This document shows positions 1 to 9,800 of a stretch of 32,087 bases of DNA, piece after piece. The notes beneath the pieces were generated by a model. The model was not told the DNA's origin. It did no database searches and was given only the letters and a program-made list of their open reading frames with translations. The stretch spans positions 1-32,087 of the forward strand of contig JBBDYI010000130.1 of the NCBI GenBank assembly GCA_040901705.1, read 5' to 3'. Numbering within the stretch: position 1 is the first letter of the stretch; every line of letters starts with the position of its first letter. Origin of the DNA: PLA5 sp040901705. GTDB lineage: Bacteria; Planctomycetota; Planctomycetia; Pirellulales; PLA5. The translations under genes were made by a program, and so were the position numbers.

Positions 1-1
1 G

Positions 2-952
2 GCGAAGAAGGTGACGGTCACGCAGGCCGAAGCGAAGGCCCAAGAGGCGTTGGTCCGCGAAGTGCAAGCCGCCGAAGCGTCGAAACAGTCGGCCACTCGG
101 CTGGCGGAGCAAAAGCTGATCGAAGCCGAAGCTGCCCGTGCCGCCGCCGAAAAACAGACCGAGGCCAAGAAGATGTTGGCCGAAGCGTTGACCGCCGAGT
201 CGGCGGCCGAAGGTTTGGCGGAGGCCCGCGTGTTGTCGGCCAAGGCCGACGCGGTCGAAAAGCACGGCACCGCCGAGGCAGTCGTCGTCGAACGCAAGGC
301 CGTCGCCGAGGCCAAGGGACAGATCGCCCGCGCCGATGCCGTCGAGAAGGAAGGCACCGCCGAAGCCAAGGTGCTCGAGCTCAAGGCCACGGCCGACGCC
401 GAAGGCATCAAGCAGAAGGCCGAAGCGATGAAGCTGTTCGACGGCGTGGGCCGCGAGCACGAGGAGTTCAAGCTGCGGCTGCATAAGGACCGCGATATCG
501 AATTGGCCGAGATTTCCGCACAGAAGGACATCGCGTCGAGCCAGGCGATGGTGGTCAGCGAAGCGCTCAAGACTGCCAAGATCGACATCGTCGGCGGCGA
601 CACGACGTTCTTCGACCGCATCGTCGCCAGCGTGTCGAGCGGCAAGGCGATCGATCGGCTGATCGACCACAGCGACGTGCTCTCCGACGTGCGGCATTCG
701 CTGCTCAACGGCGAACCGGACGGCGAAAAGCTGCACGACAAAGTAGCGTCGATGGCCAAGAAGCTGGGCATCACGACCGAGGACGTCAAGAACCTCACCA
801 TCTCCGCGCTGGTGCTCAAGATGATCGGCCTCGCCGACAACGACGGCGCGCGGGGCGAGTTGAGCAGCTTGCTGGATCGCGTGCGGCAGAGCAAGATCGG
901 CGACGCGCTGGCTTCGACGTTGAACCTGGGCAAGGCGGCAGCGAAGAAGTAG
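2..952 (+). CDS. Flotillin-like (SPFH/YqiK-type) protein, C-terminal part
   Basis: The reading frame is open at the left edge of the window, so the N-terminus (where a membrane segment and SPFH/band-7 domain would lie) is missing. The visible 316 or so residues begin with a long Ala/Glu/Lys-rich segment with repeated AEA-type units, including two similar blocks around ADAVEKHGTAEA and ADAVEKEGTAEA. This is the coiled-coil signature of flotillin C-termini. A more globular, charged tail of about 150 residues follows and ends in KAAAKK. Flotillins oligomerise on membranes and act as scaffolds. The next gene, 160 bp downstream on the same strand, is a giant DUF3686/AAA+ ATPase, so the two may work together. 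The family call rests on the coiled-coil composition and the neighbour. Other long coiled-coil membrane scaffolds remain possible because the diagnostic domain lies outside the window. Confidence 0.72.
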   Translation, partial: AKKVTVTQAEAKAQEALVREVQAAEASKQSATRLAEQKLIEAEAARAAAEKQTEAKKMLAEALTAESAAEGLAEARVLSAKADAVEKHGTAEAVVVERKAVAEAKGQIARADAVEKEGTAEAKVLELKATADAEGIKQKAEAMKLFDGVGREHEEFKLRLHKDRDIELAEISAQKDIASSQAMVVSEALKTAKIDIVGGDTTFFDRIVASVSSGKAIDRLIDHSDVLSDVRHSLLNGEPDGEKLHDKVASMAKKLGITTEDVKNLTISALVLKMIGLADNDGARGELSSLLDRVRQSKIGDALASTLNLGKAAAKK

Positions 953-959
953 GGAAATG

Positions 960-1057
960 ATGATTGATGATTGATGAGTGATGAATGATGAGCGCACAAG
1001 GCTCGCTGCGCGTTGCCAATTCCGTTCATCACTCATCGTTCATCAATCATCACTCAT
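960..1057. repeat. Inverted array of 7-bp repeats, five heptads per arm
   Basis: Positions 960-994 read as five consecutive heptads of the form ATGANNG (ATGATTG, ATGATTG, ATGAGTG, ATGAATG, ATGAGCG). Positions 1023-1057 read as five heptads CNNTCAT, the same unit on the other strand. The arms are separated by 28 bp (995-1022). Folded arm to arm, 30 of 35 positions pair, with register kept throughout. It lies between the flotillin-like gene and the ATPase gene and could form a long hairpin in the transcript, acting as a terminator, attenuator or RNA stabiliser. It could also be a dispersed repeat. Confidence 0.85.
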
Positions 1058-1112
1058 TACTAGCATTGTTCCCCTCGCCGCATGACATCGAATTGGGATC
1101 GAACAGTTCATC

Positions 1113-4100
1113 ATGTCAGACGCCGCGAAAGCCACCGCCGAGCAATTTGCCGATGCAGCGCCGAGCGGTGCGGCGTCGGCCGACGTCCAGCTCGATCGCG
1201 GCACGTATGAGATCATCCGCCAGCGGCTCGACGGCCATGCGGCGGAACTGAAATCTCGCCTCGAGCGGCTCAACGAGGCCCGCCGCGACATTTTTGGTTC
1301 GATCGAAACGAAGCTGCTGGCGACCGAACGGATCACGACGACGAACAACTGCATCGCCCGCGATATGGTGGCGATCGGCGGGCGGTTTCTGTTCGGCTAC
1401 AACGTCCACTTGGGACTGAAGACCGAGACCGACCTGGCCGACGTGCTGGCCGTGCATCGCTTCGACGGCACGGCATTCAGCGGCGAGCCGCTCGATCTGC
1501 TCGCCGATGGGCGGTTCGAGAACGACTTCAAGCAGCTTTACAAGTATTACAAAAACACGACGTTTTCGCGGTTCCACCAGCACGGGCCGGCGCTGTACCT
1601 GGTGTTTCAGGTCGGCAAGTCGGCCAGCGATATCAAGTCGTTCAAGTGGTTGGTCCAAGGCGACGCGCTCTCGTACGTCGACAACCGCAGCGATCACGAA
1701 GTCCGCTTTCCGCCGCAGCACGAATTCGAGTGGACGCGGACTCACCGCGACTTGCAGCGCAAGGGCATGCACCCGCACATCTCGATCGAGGACCGGCTGT
1801 TCGTCGAATGCGTCGGCGGCGACCTGACGATCAAGATCGAGGACAACACCGACAGCGGCGAAGGCATTTTCAGCGAGCCGGTCGACAACGCCGATCAGAC
1901 GCTCGACGACGCGGAAATCTTCTACGCCTCGCTGGGCAATATCATCCTGCTCAAGATTCGGCCGTATCAAGAAAAGGCGTTCCGCTACATCACCTACAAC
2001 GAAAAGGTGCAAAAGGCGATCCGCATCGACGCCGTCGAGCAGGCGTGCGTGCTGTTGCCCGAAGATCATGGCGTGATCTTCTCCAGCGGCTACCTGCTGC
2101 AAACCGGCGAGCACAAGACGTTCGACAGCGGGCTGGCCGGCCTGATGTTCGACCACAAGGTCATCTCGCCCAACGGCGAGGACGTGTTGTACGTGTTCTA
2201 TCACCCGGAGAGCGGCCAGCACGTGCTGCTCTCATACAACTTGATCGAACAGCGCGTCGACACGCCGATCGTGTGCCACGGCTACGCGCTGTTCGAGACC
2301 GGCAAGCTGCTGTTTTTCAAGGCGGTCGACCAGGCGCAGAAGCACCATGCGATTCAAGTCTGGCAAACGCCGTATCTGGGGGCCGACTTCGCCATGCCGG
2401 CCGGCGACGCGGCCAAAAGTGATTCGCTGCTGTTCAAGATCGGCAACCGCGATGTGGTCCGCGCGATGGCCGAATGCCACGAGATCATCGGCCTCACGTC
2501 GAAGGACGACACGTACGCCAATCTGTACGTCGACGTCGTGAAACTCGCCGGCGACGTGCTCGATACGTACCACTGGCTGGGCAATGCCGAGGCGTGCAAT
2601 CTCGCGGAGACGCTGGGCGAGATTCGCAGCGCCGCGGCGGCCGCGGTGGACGAGTTCGACAAAGTGGTTCGCGTTCGCCGCACCACGCAGCAATGGTTCG
2701 ACAAAGTCGCCGGCGACGCCAAGAAGCTGCTCTCGTCGGTCGGCGCAAAACGGTACGAGGCAATTAACGACTACGTGACGTCGCTGGCCGAGTTGCGGCG
2801 TGCCCGCGGCGACGTGATTGGCTTGCGCGACCTGCGGTACGTCGATCGGCCGGCGGTCGATGCGCTGGAAAAGCAGATCGGCGCTCAGGCCGACAAACTG
2901 GCGGCGAAATCGGTCGAGTTCCTGCTCAAGCCCGACGCACTGGCCACTTATGAACAGCGGATCGCCGGACTACGAGAGCGCATCGGCGCGGTTCCGACCG
3001 CCACGGAGGCCAAAAAGCTCGACGAAGAGTTCGCCGCGGCCGGCGGCGAGCTGGAGATGCTCATCGACGTGGTGGGCAATCTCAAGATCGACGACGCCAC
3101 GCGGCGGACGGCGATCATCGACAACATCTCGACGATCTACTCGCAGCTTAACCAGGCCCGGGCGGAACTCAAGAGAAAGGCCAAGGAACTGCTCTCTGTC
3201 GAGGGCGTGGCCGAATTCGCCGCGCAGATAAAGCTGCTCGGCCAGGCGGTGACGAACTATCTGGAACTGTGCAACGAGCCGCGAAAGTGCGACGAATATC
3301 TGACCAAGGTCATGGTGCAGATCGAGGAGCTTGAGGGCCGGTTTGCCGAGTTTGACGAATTCATCGAGCAACTCGCCGCCAAGCGGGACGAAGTCTACAC
3401 GGCGTTCGACAGCCGCAAGGTGTCGCTCGTCGAAGCGCAGAACAAGCGGGCGGCCTCGCTGCTGGCCGCCGCCGACCGGATCATCAAGGGGATCGCCACG
3501 CGGGTGGGCGGCTTCAAGGAAGCGGCCGACATCCACGCCTACTTTGCCGCCGACCTGATGATCGAGAAGGTCCGCGATCTGGTGCGCCAACTCGGCGAGT
3601 TGGGCGACTCGGTCAAGGTCGACGAGATTCAGAGCCGGCTCAAGACCGTCCGCGAAGACGCCCTGCGGCAACTCAAGGACCGCAAGGAACTTTTCGTCGA
3701 CGGGCAGAACGCGATCCGTCTCGGCAAGCATTCGTTTACCGTCAATACGCAGACGCTCGATCTGACGACGGTGCTCAAGGGCGGACGTTTGTGCTTTCAC
3801 CTGGCCGGCACGAACTTCATTGAGCCGGTCACCGATGAGACAATGCTCTCGGCCGAGGATTTGTGGGATCAGGAGGTCGTATCCGAAAGCGACGAAGTCT
3901 ACCGCGGCGAGTATTTGGCGTATCGGATGCTCCGCGAATTGGAGGAAGGTCCGGCGGCGGAGTTGGAAGCGGCGGTACGGCTGGATGACGCGGCATTGCT
4001 CGCGGCGGTGCAGCAATTCATGTCACCGCGTTACGCCGAGGGGTACGTCAAGGGCGTTCACGATCAGGACGCGGCGAAGCTGCTCAAGGCCGTGCTGGAC

Positions 4101-6479
4101 GTTCGTTCGACGATCGGGCTGTTGCGGTTTCATCCGCGGGCCAGAGCCTTGGCTATGCTTTGTTGGCTCGACGGCGAAGACACCGCGCGAAAGAAGCATC
4201 TGGCGACGCGAATTCGCGGAGCGGGCGCGGTCTACAAGGCGTTTCCCGGCGTCGACATCGCCGACGCTTACGTCGCGGAACTGCGGCCGATCATAGCGGC
4301 GTTCGTCCACCGCACGAACTTGTTTCCGGAAACGTTCCTCGAACAGGCGGCGGAATATCTGTTCGAAGAGCTGTCGCAGCACGAGCATTTCGCGCTGCAC
4401 GAGAAAACGGCGGCGCTGCTGCGGGAGTTCAACGCGCATCTGGACAAGCAGCGGCTGCGTGAGTCGTTTACGAATTCGCTCGAACCGCTGATGAAAAACG
4501 CGGAAGCGGCGTTCGTGTTGCTGCGCGACTGGGTCGGGTCGTTCTTGCAGCAACGCGGCGAAGGCGAAGACGCCGTGTATGCCGATGCGGTGGCCGTTTC
4601 GCTTCAATATCGCACGCCGGTCGAACGGCCCGTGTTGGCCGGTACGTCGACGCGAGAGATTTCCGGCCTGCTGGGTCAGCACGCGACGATCGACAACGGA
4701 ACGTACCGGCTCGACTACAACGCCTTCCGTTTGAAGCTCCGCCGCTACGAGCGCGATGTCGTGCCGCGTTTCGAGGCGTATCACGCGGCGAAGAAGTCGT
4801 TGCTCGACACGAAGCGCAACCAGCTAAAGCTCGAAGAATTCAAGCCCCGCGTGCTCACGTCGTTCGTCCGCAATCGGCTGCTCGATCAGGTATTGCTGCC
4901 AGTGATCGGCGACAACCTGGCCAAACAGATCGGCGTGTTGGGCGAGGAGAAGCGGACCGATCTGATGGGCCTGCTGCTGCTCGTCTCGCCGCCGGGCTAC
5001 GGCAAGACGACCTTGATGGAGTACATCGCTAACCGGCTGGGCATCACGTTCGTCAAGATCAACGGCCCGGCAATCGGCCACGGCGTCACGTCGCTCGATC
5101 CGGCCGAAGCGCCCAACGCCGGTGCCCGCGAGGAAGTCAACAAGCTCAATCTCGCGCTCGAGATGGGCGACAACGTGATGCTGTACGTCGACGACATTCA
5201 GCATTGCAATCCGGAATTCTTGCAGAAGTTCATTTCGCTGTGCGACGCGCAGCGGAAGATCGAGGGCGTCTACCAGGGGCGGACGCGGACATACGACTTG
5301 CGCGGCCGCAAGGTGTGCGTCGTGATGGCCGGCAATCCGTACACCGAGAGCGGCGAGAAATTCAAGATACCCGACATGCTCGCCAACCGGGCCGACGTCT
5401 ACAACCTCGGCGATATCGCCGGCGGCAATGCGGAGTCGTTCCGCTTGAGCTATCTCGAAAACTCGCTGACGTCGAACGCGGCCCTGTCGGTGATCGCTTC
5501 GCGGAGCCACAAGGACGTGTACGGCGTGGTGAAGATTGCCCAAACCGGCTCGGCCGAAGGCGTAGAGTGGGACGCGACCTATTCCAACGAAGAACTGGCC
5601 GACGCCGTGGCGGTGATGAAGAAACTGTTCCGGGTGCGCGACGTGCTGCTGCGAGTGAACGAGGAGTACATCCGCTCGGCCGCACAGGCCGACGAGTTCC
5701 GCACCGAGCCGGCGTTCAAGCTGCAAGGCTCGTATCGCGATATGAACAAGCTGGCCGAACGCGTCGTGCCCGTGATGAACGACGCCGAACTGTCGGCGAT
5801 GATCGACGCCCATTACCGCAACCAGGCCCAAACGCTGACCACCGGAGCGGAAGCGAATCTACTCAAGTTCAAGGTCATGTTCGGGCAATCCACGCCCGAG
5901 GAAGCCGAGCGCTGGGAAAACATCGGCCGCACGTACCAGCGGAATCAGATGCTCCGCGGCGTCGGGTCGGACGACAAGACGGGCCTGGTGATCGCCCAAT
6001 TGACGGCGCTCGGCGAAGGTTTGACGGCGATCAACAAATCGCTCGGCGGTGCGGTCGAGCGGATGAATCAGCCCCGCGAGACGGTCCAGCCGGTTGTGGC
6101 GACCGAAGATGTCGCGGCGGCGCTGGCCCATCTCGAAGCACTCGGCGAGCGGCTAAGCGCGGTGCAGGAAACGCTGGCCGAGGGGGCCGGTAAGCTGGGC
6201 AAGTCGCTGTCGGCCAAGGCGAAGAAGAAAGACCAGCCGGCCGTGCCCGCCACGGTGAATGTGGTCAATCGCGTGCCGAGGGCCTTTCTCGACGTCATTC
6301 AGACGCAGTTCCAGCTTCTCTATGCCTGGATGCGGGCGACGATTGCCGATAAATCCGTGCCCGGCGAAGGTTCCGCCGACGGTGAGAAGTTTCGCAAGGC
6401 GGTCGACGAGACGATGGAGCGTTACCAGGTGCTTATCAAGAAGCTCGAAGAAGGTTCGCAACGCGGCAGCAACAGCTAA
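1113..6479 (+). CDS. Giant DUF3686 / AAA+ ATPase ('DNA repair ATPase' family)
   Basis: This 1788-residue protein starts with a DUF3686-type region: after a short acidic leader come RLNEARRDIFGS and NCIARDMVAIGGRFLFGY, and beta-rich sequence follows to about residue 480. Residues about 490-900 are mostly helical and coiled-coil. An AAA+ module sits near residues 1270-1450. It has a P-loop SPPGYGKT with K1298, Walker B LYVDD with D1360-D1361, a sensor-1 Asn at N1408 in AGNPY, and a candidate arginine finger at R1426 in DMLANR. The GNP and LANR pattern resembles MoxR/dynein-branch AAA+ ATPases. The C-terminus is helical and Lys/Glu-rich. Database entries often call the family 'DNA repair ATPase', but I know of no firm biochemical basis for that name. 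The start at 1113 fits the DUF3686 N-terminus, although no clear Shine-Dalgarno is visible. It is probably co-transcribed with the upstream flotillin-like gene. Confidence 0.85.
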   Translation: MSDAAKATAEQFADAAPSGAASADVQLDRGTYEIIRQRLDGHAAELKSRLERLNEARRDIFGSIETKLLATERITTTNNCIARDMVAIGGRFLFGYNVHLGLKTETDLADVLAVHRFDGTAFSGEPLDLLADGRFENDFKQLYKYYKNTTFSRFHQHGPALYLVFQVGKSASDIKSFKWLVQGDALSYVDNRSDHEVRFPPQHEFEWTRTHRDLQRKGMHPHISIEDRLFVECVGGDLTIKIEDNTDSGEGIFSEPVDNADQTLDDAEIFYASLGNIILLKIRPYQEKAFRYITYNEKVQKAIRIDAVEQACVLLPEDHGVIFSSGYLLQTGEHKTFDSGLAGLMFDHKVISPNGEDVLYVFYHPESGQHVLLSYNLIEQRVDTPIVCHGYALFETGKLLFFKAVDQAQKHHAIQVWQTPYLGADFAMPAGDAAKSDSLLFKIGNRDVVRAMAECHEIIGLTSKDDTYANLYVDVVKLAGDVLDTYHWLGNAEACNLAETLGEIRSAAAAAVDEFDKVVRVRRTTQQWFDKVAGDAKKLLSSVGAKRYEAINDYVTSLAELRRARGDVIGLRDLRYVDRPAVDALEKQIGAQADKLAAKSVEFLLKPDALATYEQRIAGLRERIGAVPTATEAKKLDEEFAAAGGELEMLIDVVGNLKIDDATRRTAIIDNISTIYSQLNQARAELKRKAKELLSVEGVAEFAAQIKLLGQAVTNYLELCNEPRKCDEYLTKVMVQIEELEGRFAEFDEFIEQLAAKRDEVYTAFDSRKVSLVEAQNKRAASLLAAADRIIKGIATRVGGFKEAADIHAYFAADLMIEKVRDLVRQLGELGDSVKVDEIQSRLKTVREDALRQLKDRKELFVDGQNAIRLGKHSFTVNTQTLDLTTVLKGGRLCFHLAGTNFIEPVTDETMLSAEDLWDQEVVSESDEVYRGEYLAYRMLRELEEGPAAELEAAVRLDDAALLAAVQQFMSPRYAEGYVKGVHDQDAAKLLKAVLDVRSTIGLLRFHPRARALAMLCWLDGEDTARKKHLATRIRGAGAVYKAFPGVDIADAYVAELRPIIAAFVHRTNLFPETFLEQAAEYLFEELSQHEHFALHEKTAALLREFNAHLDKQRLRESFTNSLEPLMKNAEAAFVLLRDWVGSFLQQRGEGEDAVYADAVAVSLQYRTPVERPVLAGTSTREISGLLGQHATIDNGTYRLDYNAFRLKLRRYERDVVPRFEAYHAAKKSLLDTKRNQLKLEEFKPRVLTSFVRNRLLDQVLLPVIGDNLAKQIGVLGEEKRTDLMGLLLLVSPPGYGKTTLMEYIANRLGITFVKINGPAIGHGVTSLDPAEAPNAGAREEVNKLNLALEMGDNVMLYVDDIQHCNPEFLQKFISLCDAQRKIEGVYQGRTRTYDLRGRKVCVVMAGNPYTESGEKFKIPDMLANRADVYNLGDIAGGNAESFRLSYLENSLTSNAALSVIASRSHKDVYGVVKIAQTGSAEGVEWDATYSNEELADAVAVMKKLFRVRDVLLRVNEEYIRSAAQADEFRTEPAFKLQGSYRDMNKLAERVVPVMNDAELSAMIDAHYRNQAQTLTTGAEANLLKFKVMFGQSTPEEAERWENIGRTYQRNQMLRGVGSDDKTGLVIAQLTALGEGLTAINKSLGGAVERMNQPRETVQPVVATEDVAAALAHLEALGERLSAVQETLAEGAGKLGKSLSAKAKKKDQPAVPATVNVVNRVPRAFLDVIQTQFQLLYAWMRATIADKSVPGEGSADGEKFRKAVDETMERYQVLIKKLEEGSQRGSNS

Positions 6480-6738
6480 TCGCGGCGGCGGCTGATGCCG
6501 GTCGAACCGCGCGAAATCCGGCGTTGGGCGTCGCTGAATTCGGAACGAAATCCGCCCGACGGCAATATTACTGTCGTGAACCGGCGATCTTGATTTGTGC
6601 GGCGGCGCGAATTGCGATTGCTCGGGTCGTGGCACCATGCCCGGCAGCGCGTAAAGCGTTTTCTTCGCAATAACGCCATTTTGCCGATCGTCGGGCGGCG
6701 GCGAACGCGCCGGCTCGCGGCGGCCGGTCGTTTGCGGA

Positions 6739-6744
6739 TAGAAT
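6739..6744 (+). promoter_or_regulatory. Possible -10 element (TAGAAT) for the cyclase-like gene
   Basis: TAGAAT lies in an AT-rich island (GATAGAATAATAC) within otherwise very GC-rich DNA, 118 bp before the start codon at 6862. No good -35 box is visible. Transcription from here would begin near 6751, at the foot of the inverted repeat. Confidence 0.3.
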
Positions 6745-6750
6745 AATACG

Positions 6751-6801
6751 CGACGCGCCACGTTTCGCACGTCGCTGGGCGGTCGAAACGTCGCAGCGTC
6801 G
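6751..6801 (+). promoter_or_regulatory. Composite inverted repeat in the probable 5' leader
   Basis: CGACGC (6751-6756) pairs with GCGTCG (6796-6801), and ACGTTTCG (6760-6767) pairs with CGAAACGT (6784-6791). These are separated by a 3/4-nt internal loop and closed by a 16-nt loop. The structure would form right after the presumed transcription start, 60 nt before the start codon. It could be an RNA leader hairpin or a DNA dyad for a regulator. Confidence 0.5.
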
Positions 6802-6861
6802 TGGGGACAAACCGCCGTCGCTGAAACCCGTTCACTCGTACATAAGCCATCGGACGAACTC

Positions 6862-9800
6862 ATGGCCGATCGCCCCGTGAAGCGCGTCGTGCGACGCATG
6901 GACGTCGGTCGTCCGGCCGGGATCGACGAGCAACTGTGGCCCGTCAACGTGGCGCTGCTGTTGCTGGCGGCCTTCGTCGAAGGGGTAATCATCGCCCGGC
7001 TCGATTTCGGCGATCCGCGGCTGCTCTACAATGCCTGGACGTGGACGGCGACGCTGCTCTTGTCGGTCGGCTTCGGCGTGTGGCTGGTGCAGCGTCTCGA
7101 CAATCGGCGGGTGCGGCGGAGCGTGCAGTTGGCCACGGTGCTGAGCCTGCTATTTCACGTGGTCCTGGTCGTATTGATCAATAAGGACTACTTGCTTGCA
7201 CTGGTGACCGAGCCTGAGCCGCCGCAAGAGATTTCCGAGCCTGAAACTTTCGCGATGCCGGTCCTCGCGCCCAACGCGCCGCCGCAGGATTTCGAGCGAC
7301 CGCCCGAAACGCCCACGCCCGACGACAACGACCGAGCACCGGCGCGGAACGAGCCGCCCGTCGAGCCAAAGTTGCCGTCCGAGCCGACGCCGCCCGCGCC
7401 GATGCCGGAACAGCCTGACAAGCCAAACTTGCCGAAGTTGCCGCGGCCGGAACCGCCGACGCCGCGGCAAAACGAAACGCCCTCGCAACGAAGCCGCAAC
7501 GACGCGCCCTCGCCCAACGATCCGCAAACGCGGGCCGATGCGCCTCGCGTCGATCCGTCGGCCCAACCGCGTCCGCGCGAACTCGACGCGCCGCCAACGC
7601 CAAGCCGCCGCGATACCGCCGGCCCGCAAACGCCGAGTAAGGCAACCGAACCGCCGACAACCGCCGCGCCGCCGAACCCTGATTTACCGTCGCGCGATCG
7701 GCAGCAAACGGAAGACATTGCGCAATCGTCGCGCTCTCCGACGCCGCCCCGACGGGAGTCCGATCCGGTGCAACCTCCGACCACCGCAGTCCCGTCATCC
7801 GACCTGGCGGGCACGCCGCGGCAGACCGCGCCGAGCGCTGCCGATCCGCAACTCGCCGACCCTCGCCGCGAGCCTGCGGTACCTTCCATCGATCACTCGG
7901 CCGATACGCCGACGCCGCGGCCGAACGAAAATGAAATCGTCCGCGCGCCGAACGCACCGCGCCGGCCGCCTAGCGACGAGGTTGCACCGCCAAGTCCCAC
8001 GAATCCTTCGCCGCGGACCGGTCGTGCGCCGCCATCGCCCGATCCCGCCGCGGTTGCTGCGGCGAATGGTCCGCAAGCGCCAAGCAATGCGGCTGCCAAT
8101 GTCCCGCCGCTCGAATCGAGTGCGCCTATCACCGAACGCAGCGCGGCGTCGAATCCTGCGACGCCGGGCGCAACTTCCACCGCGCCGAATTCCGTCGCGT
8201 CGCAATCGCCGCCGAGTTCCGCTCCGGCCGACGGTCGTACCGAGCGGCCGATTGACCCCGGCCCGACCGGCGCGGTGGCCCAAGCGACGAGCGATCGCCA
8301 TGCGCCCCGAGCTCCGCGCGTGGCCGACAGCGCGGGGTCGCCCGCGCCACCCGATCGACGGCAAGTGACCGAATCGGGCGAACACGGACCGCGGCCATCG
8401 CCGGAGCCGGGCAACGTGGCCGAGCAGCGATCGACGTCTGGCGTCGCCGGCCAGGGGCGTTCGCCGAATTTCGATTCGGGGCCAGGCGCGCTCCAGCATC
8501 CGGGCCCCGTTGCCAGTGATTCGAGCGTTCGTCCAACCGCGACGCAGGACGCGCCGGACGGTTCGGCGATCTCGCCCACTGCATCGGCAACTGTCGGCAG
8601 GCGGCGGGCCGACGCGAATCTACCGTCGTCGTCGCTTCAAGCCGAAAACGTTCCGCAAGCCACCCGCGGCGGCAGCAAGACGCCAAGCTTCGTCGATGCC
8701 GATGCCGCGCTGGCGAACGAACGGGCCAACGCCCGCGCGCCGCGCGGCTCCGTCTCCGCGGATCGCGGCGCGGCGACCGTCGACGTCGGACCGCGGCAAG
8801 TCATCGGCGAAGGCGGCAGCGGGCGACCGTCCGGCGGCGGGCAACCCGACGTCGGCGATATCGCCCGCGGCGACACGCCACCGCAACGCACGCCCGGCCG
8901 CGATCGACCATCGTCCTTTGACGCGGCAAGTCCCGCCGCCATCGCCGCAGCGCCGCGGCCCTCCGGCGCGGCGGGTACGTCGACCGGCGAAACTCAGCCG
9001 CAGCCCGCCGCGGTGGCCGGCGAGCGTTCGCAATCGAGTCCCAGTGGAGCGGTTTCCACTGCGGTCGGCGGCGACGCGCCGAGCGGCGCATTGGCAAGCG
9101 ACGTAGCGCAAGCCGCGAGCGGGTCGGGCCGGCCGAGCGGCGCGGCGGAAGAAATGTACATTTCCGCACCCGGCGTCGATGGGCGACGCGCGGCCGCTGG
9201 CGGCATTCCGGAAGTTGGTCCGGCGACCCCGCCGCAATTGGCCGGTGGACCGACGGGCGACAACCCAGCGGCGGGCAATCCCGCTTCGGCCGGCACGCCC
9301 GACGGCGCGCCGCTCGATCAGCAAGGCCCCAGCGACGAACGGTCGACCGCCGGATTGGCCGGACGCTCGACCGTCGGACCGGCCGGCGCGGCCGATGGTC
9401 CGGCAATGGCTGCGGTTGCGGACGTCGGCCGGCCCGGCGATCGCACGGGCCGTCGCGATCCGCTCGGCGGCGTCGATGCCGGTGCAGCGATCGCCAGCGT
9501 CGGCGGAGGTTCGCCGCGCCGCACGCACAGCGCGGAATTGCCGAGCGGCTTGGGCACGGCCGAAGCGCCGACGCTGGGTAGCGATCGCCCAACGGCTACC
9601 GAGTCCGGCGAACTGCCCGAAGGTGCGCTTGCCGGCCAGCCAAGCCGCCGCGACGGCGGACCGCGGTCGTTCGTGCAGGCGGAAATCGGACCGGGCGGAT
9701 TGGGCGCGCAACCCGCCGTCGAAGCCGGCATCCCAGATCGCCGCGCGCGCACCGATACCCCGGACCTCGCCGTCGACATCACGCCGCACGCGCTGCGGCA

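Larger units (their letters stand above)
6480..6861. other. Intergenic region, 382 bp
   Basis: No convincing gene is visible. The short reading frames here have compositions typical of high-GC shadows. The right half holds a weak -10-like sequence (6739-6744) followed at once by a composite inverted repeat (6751-6801), both listed separately. I see no clear T-tailed terminator after the ATPase gene. Confidence 0.6.

Noticed and set aside
7200..9780. Low-complexity section of the cyclase-like gene as a tandem DNA repeat
   Set aside because: No regular repeat unit is visible; the composition is biased but the sequence is not periodic.
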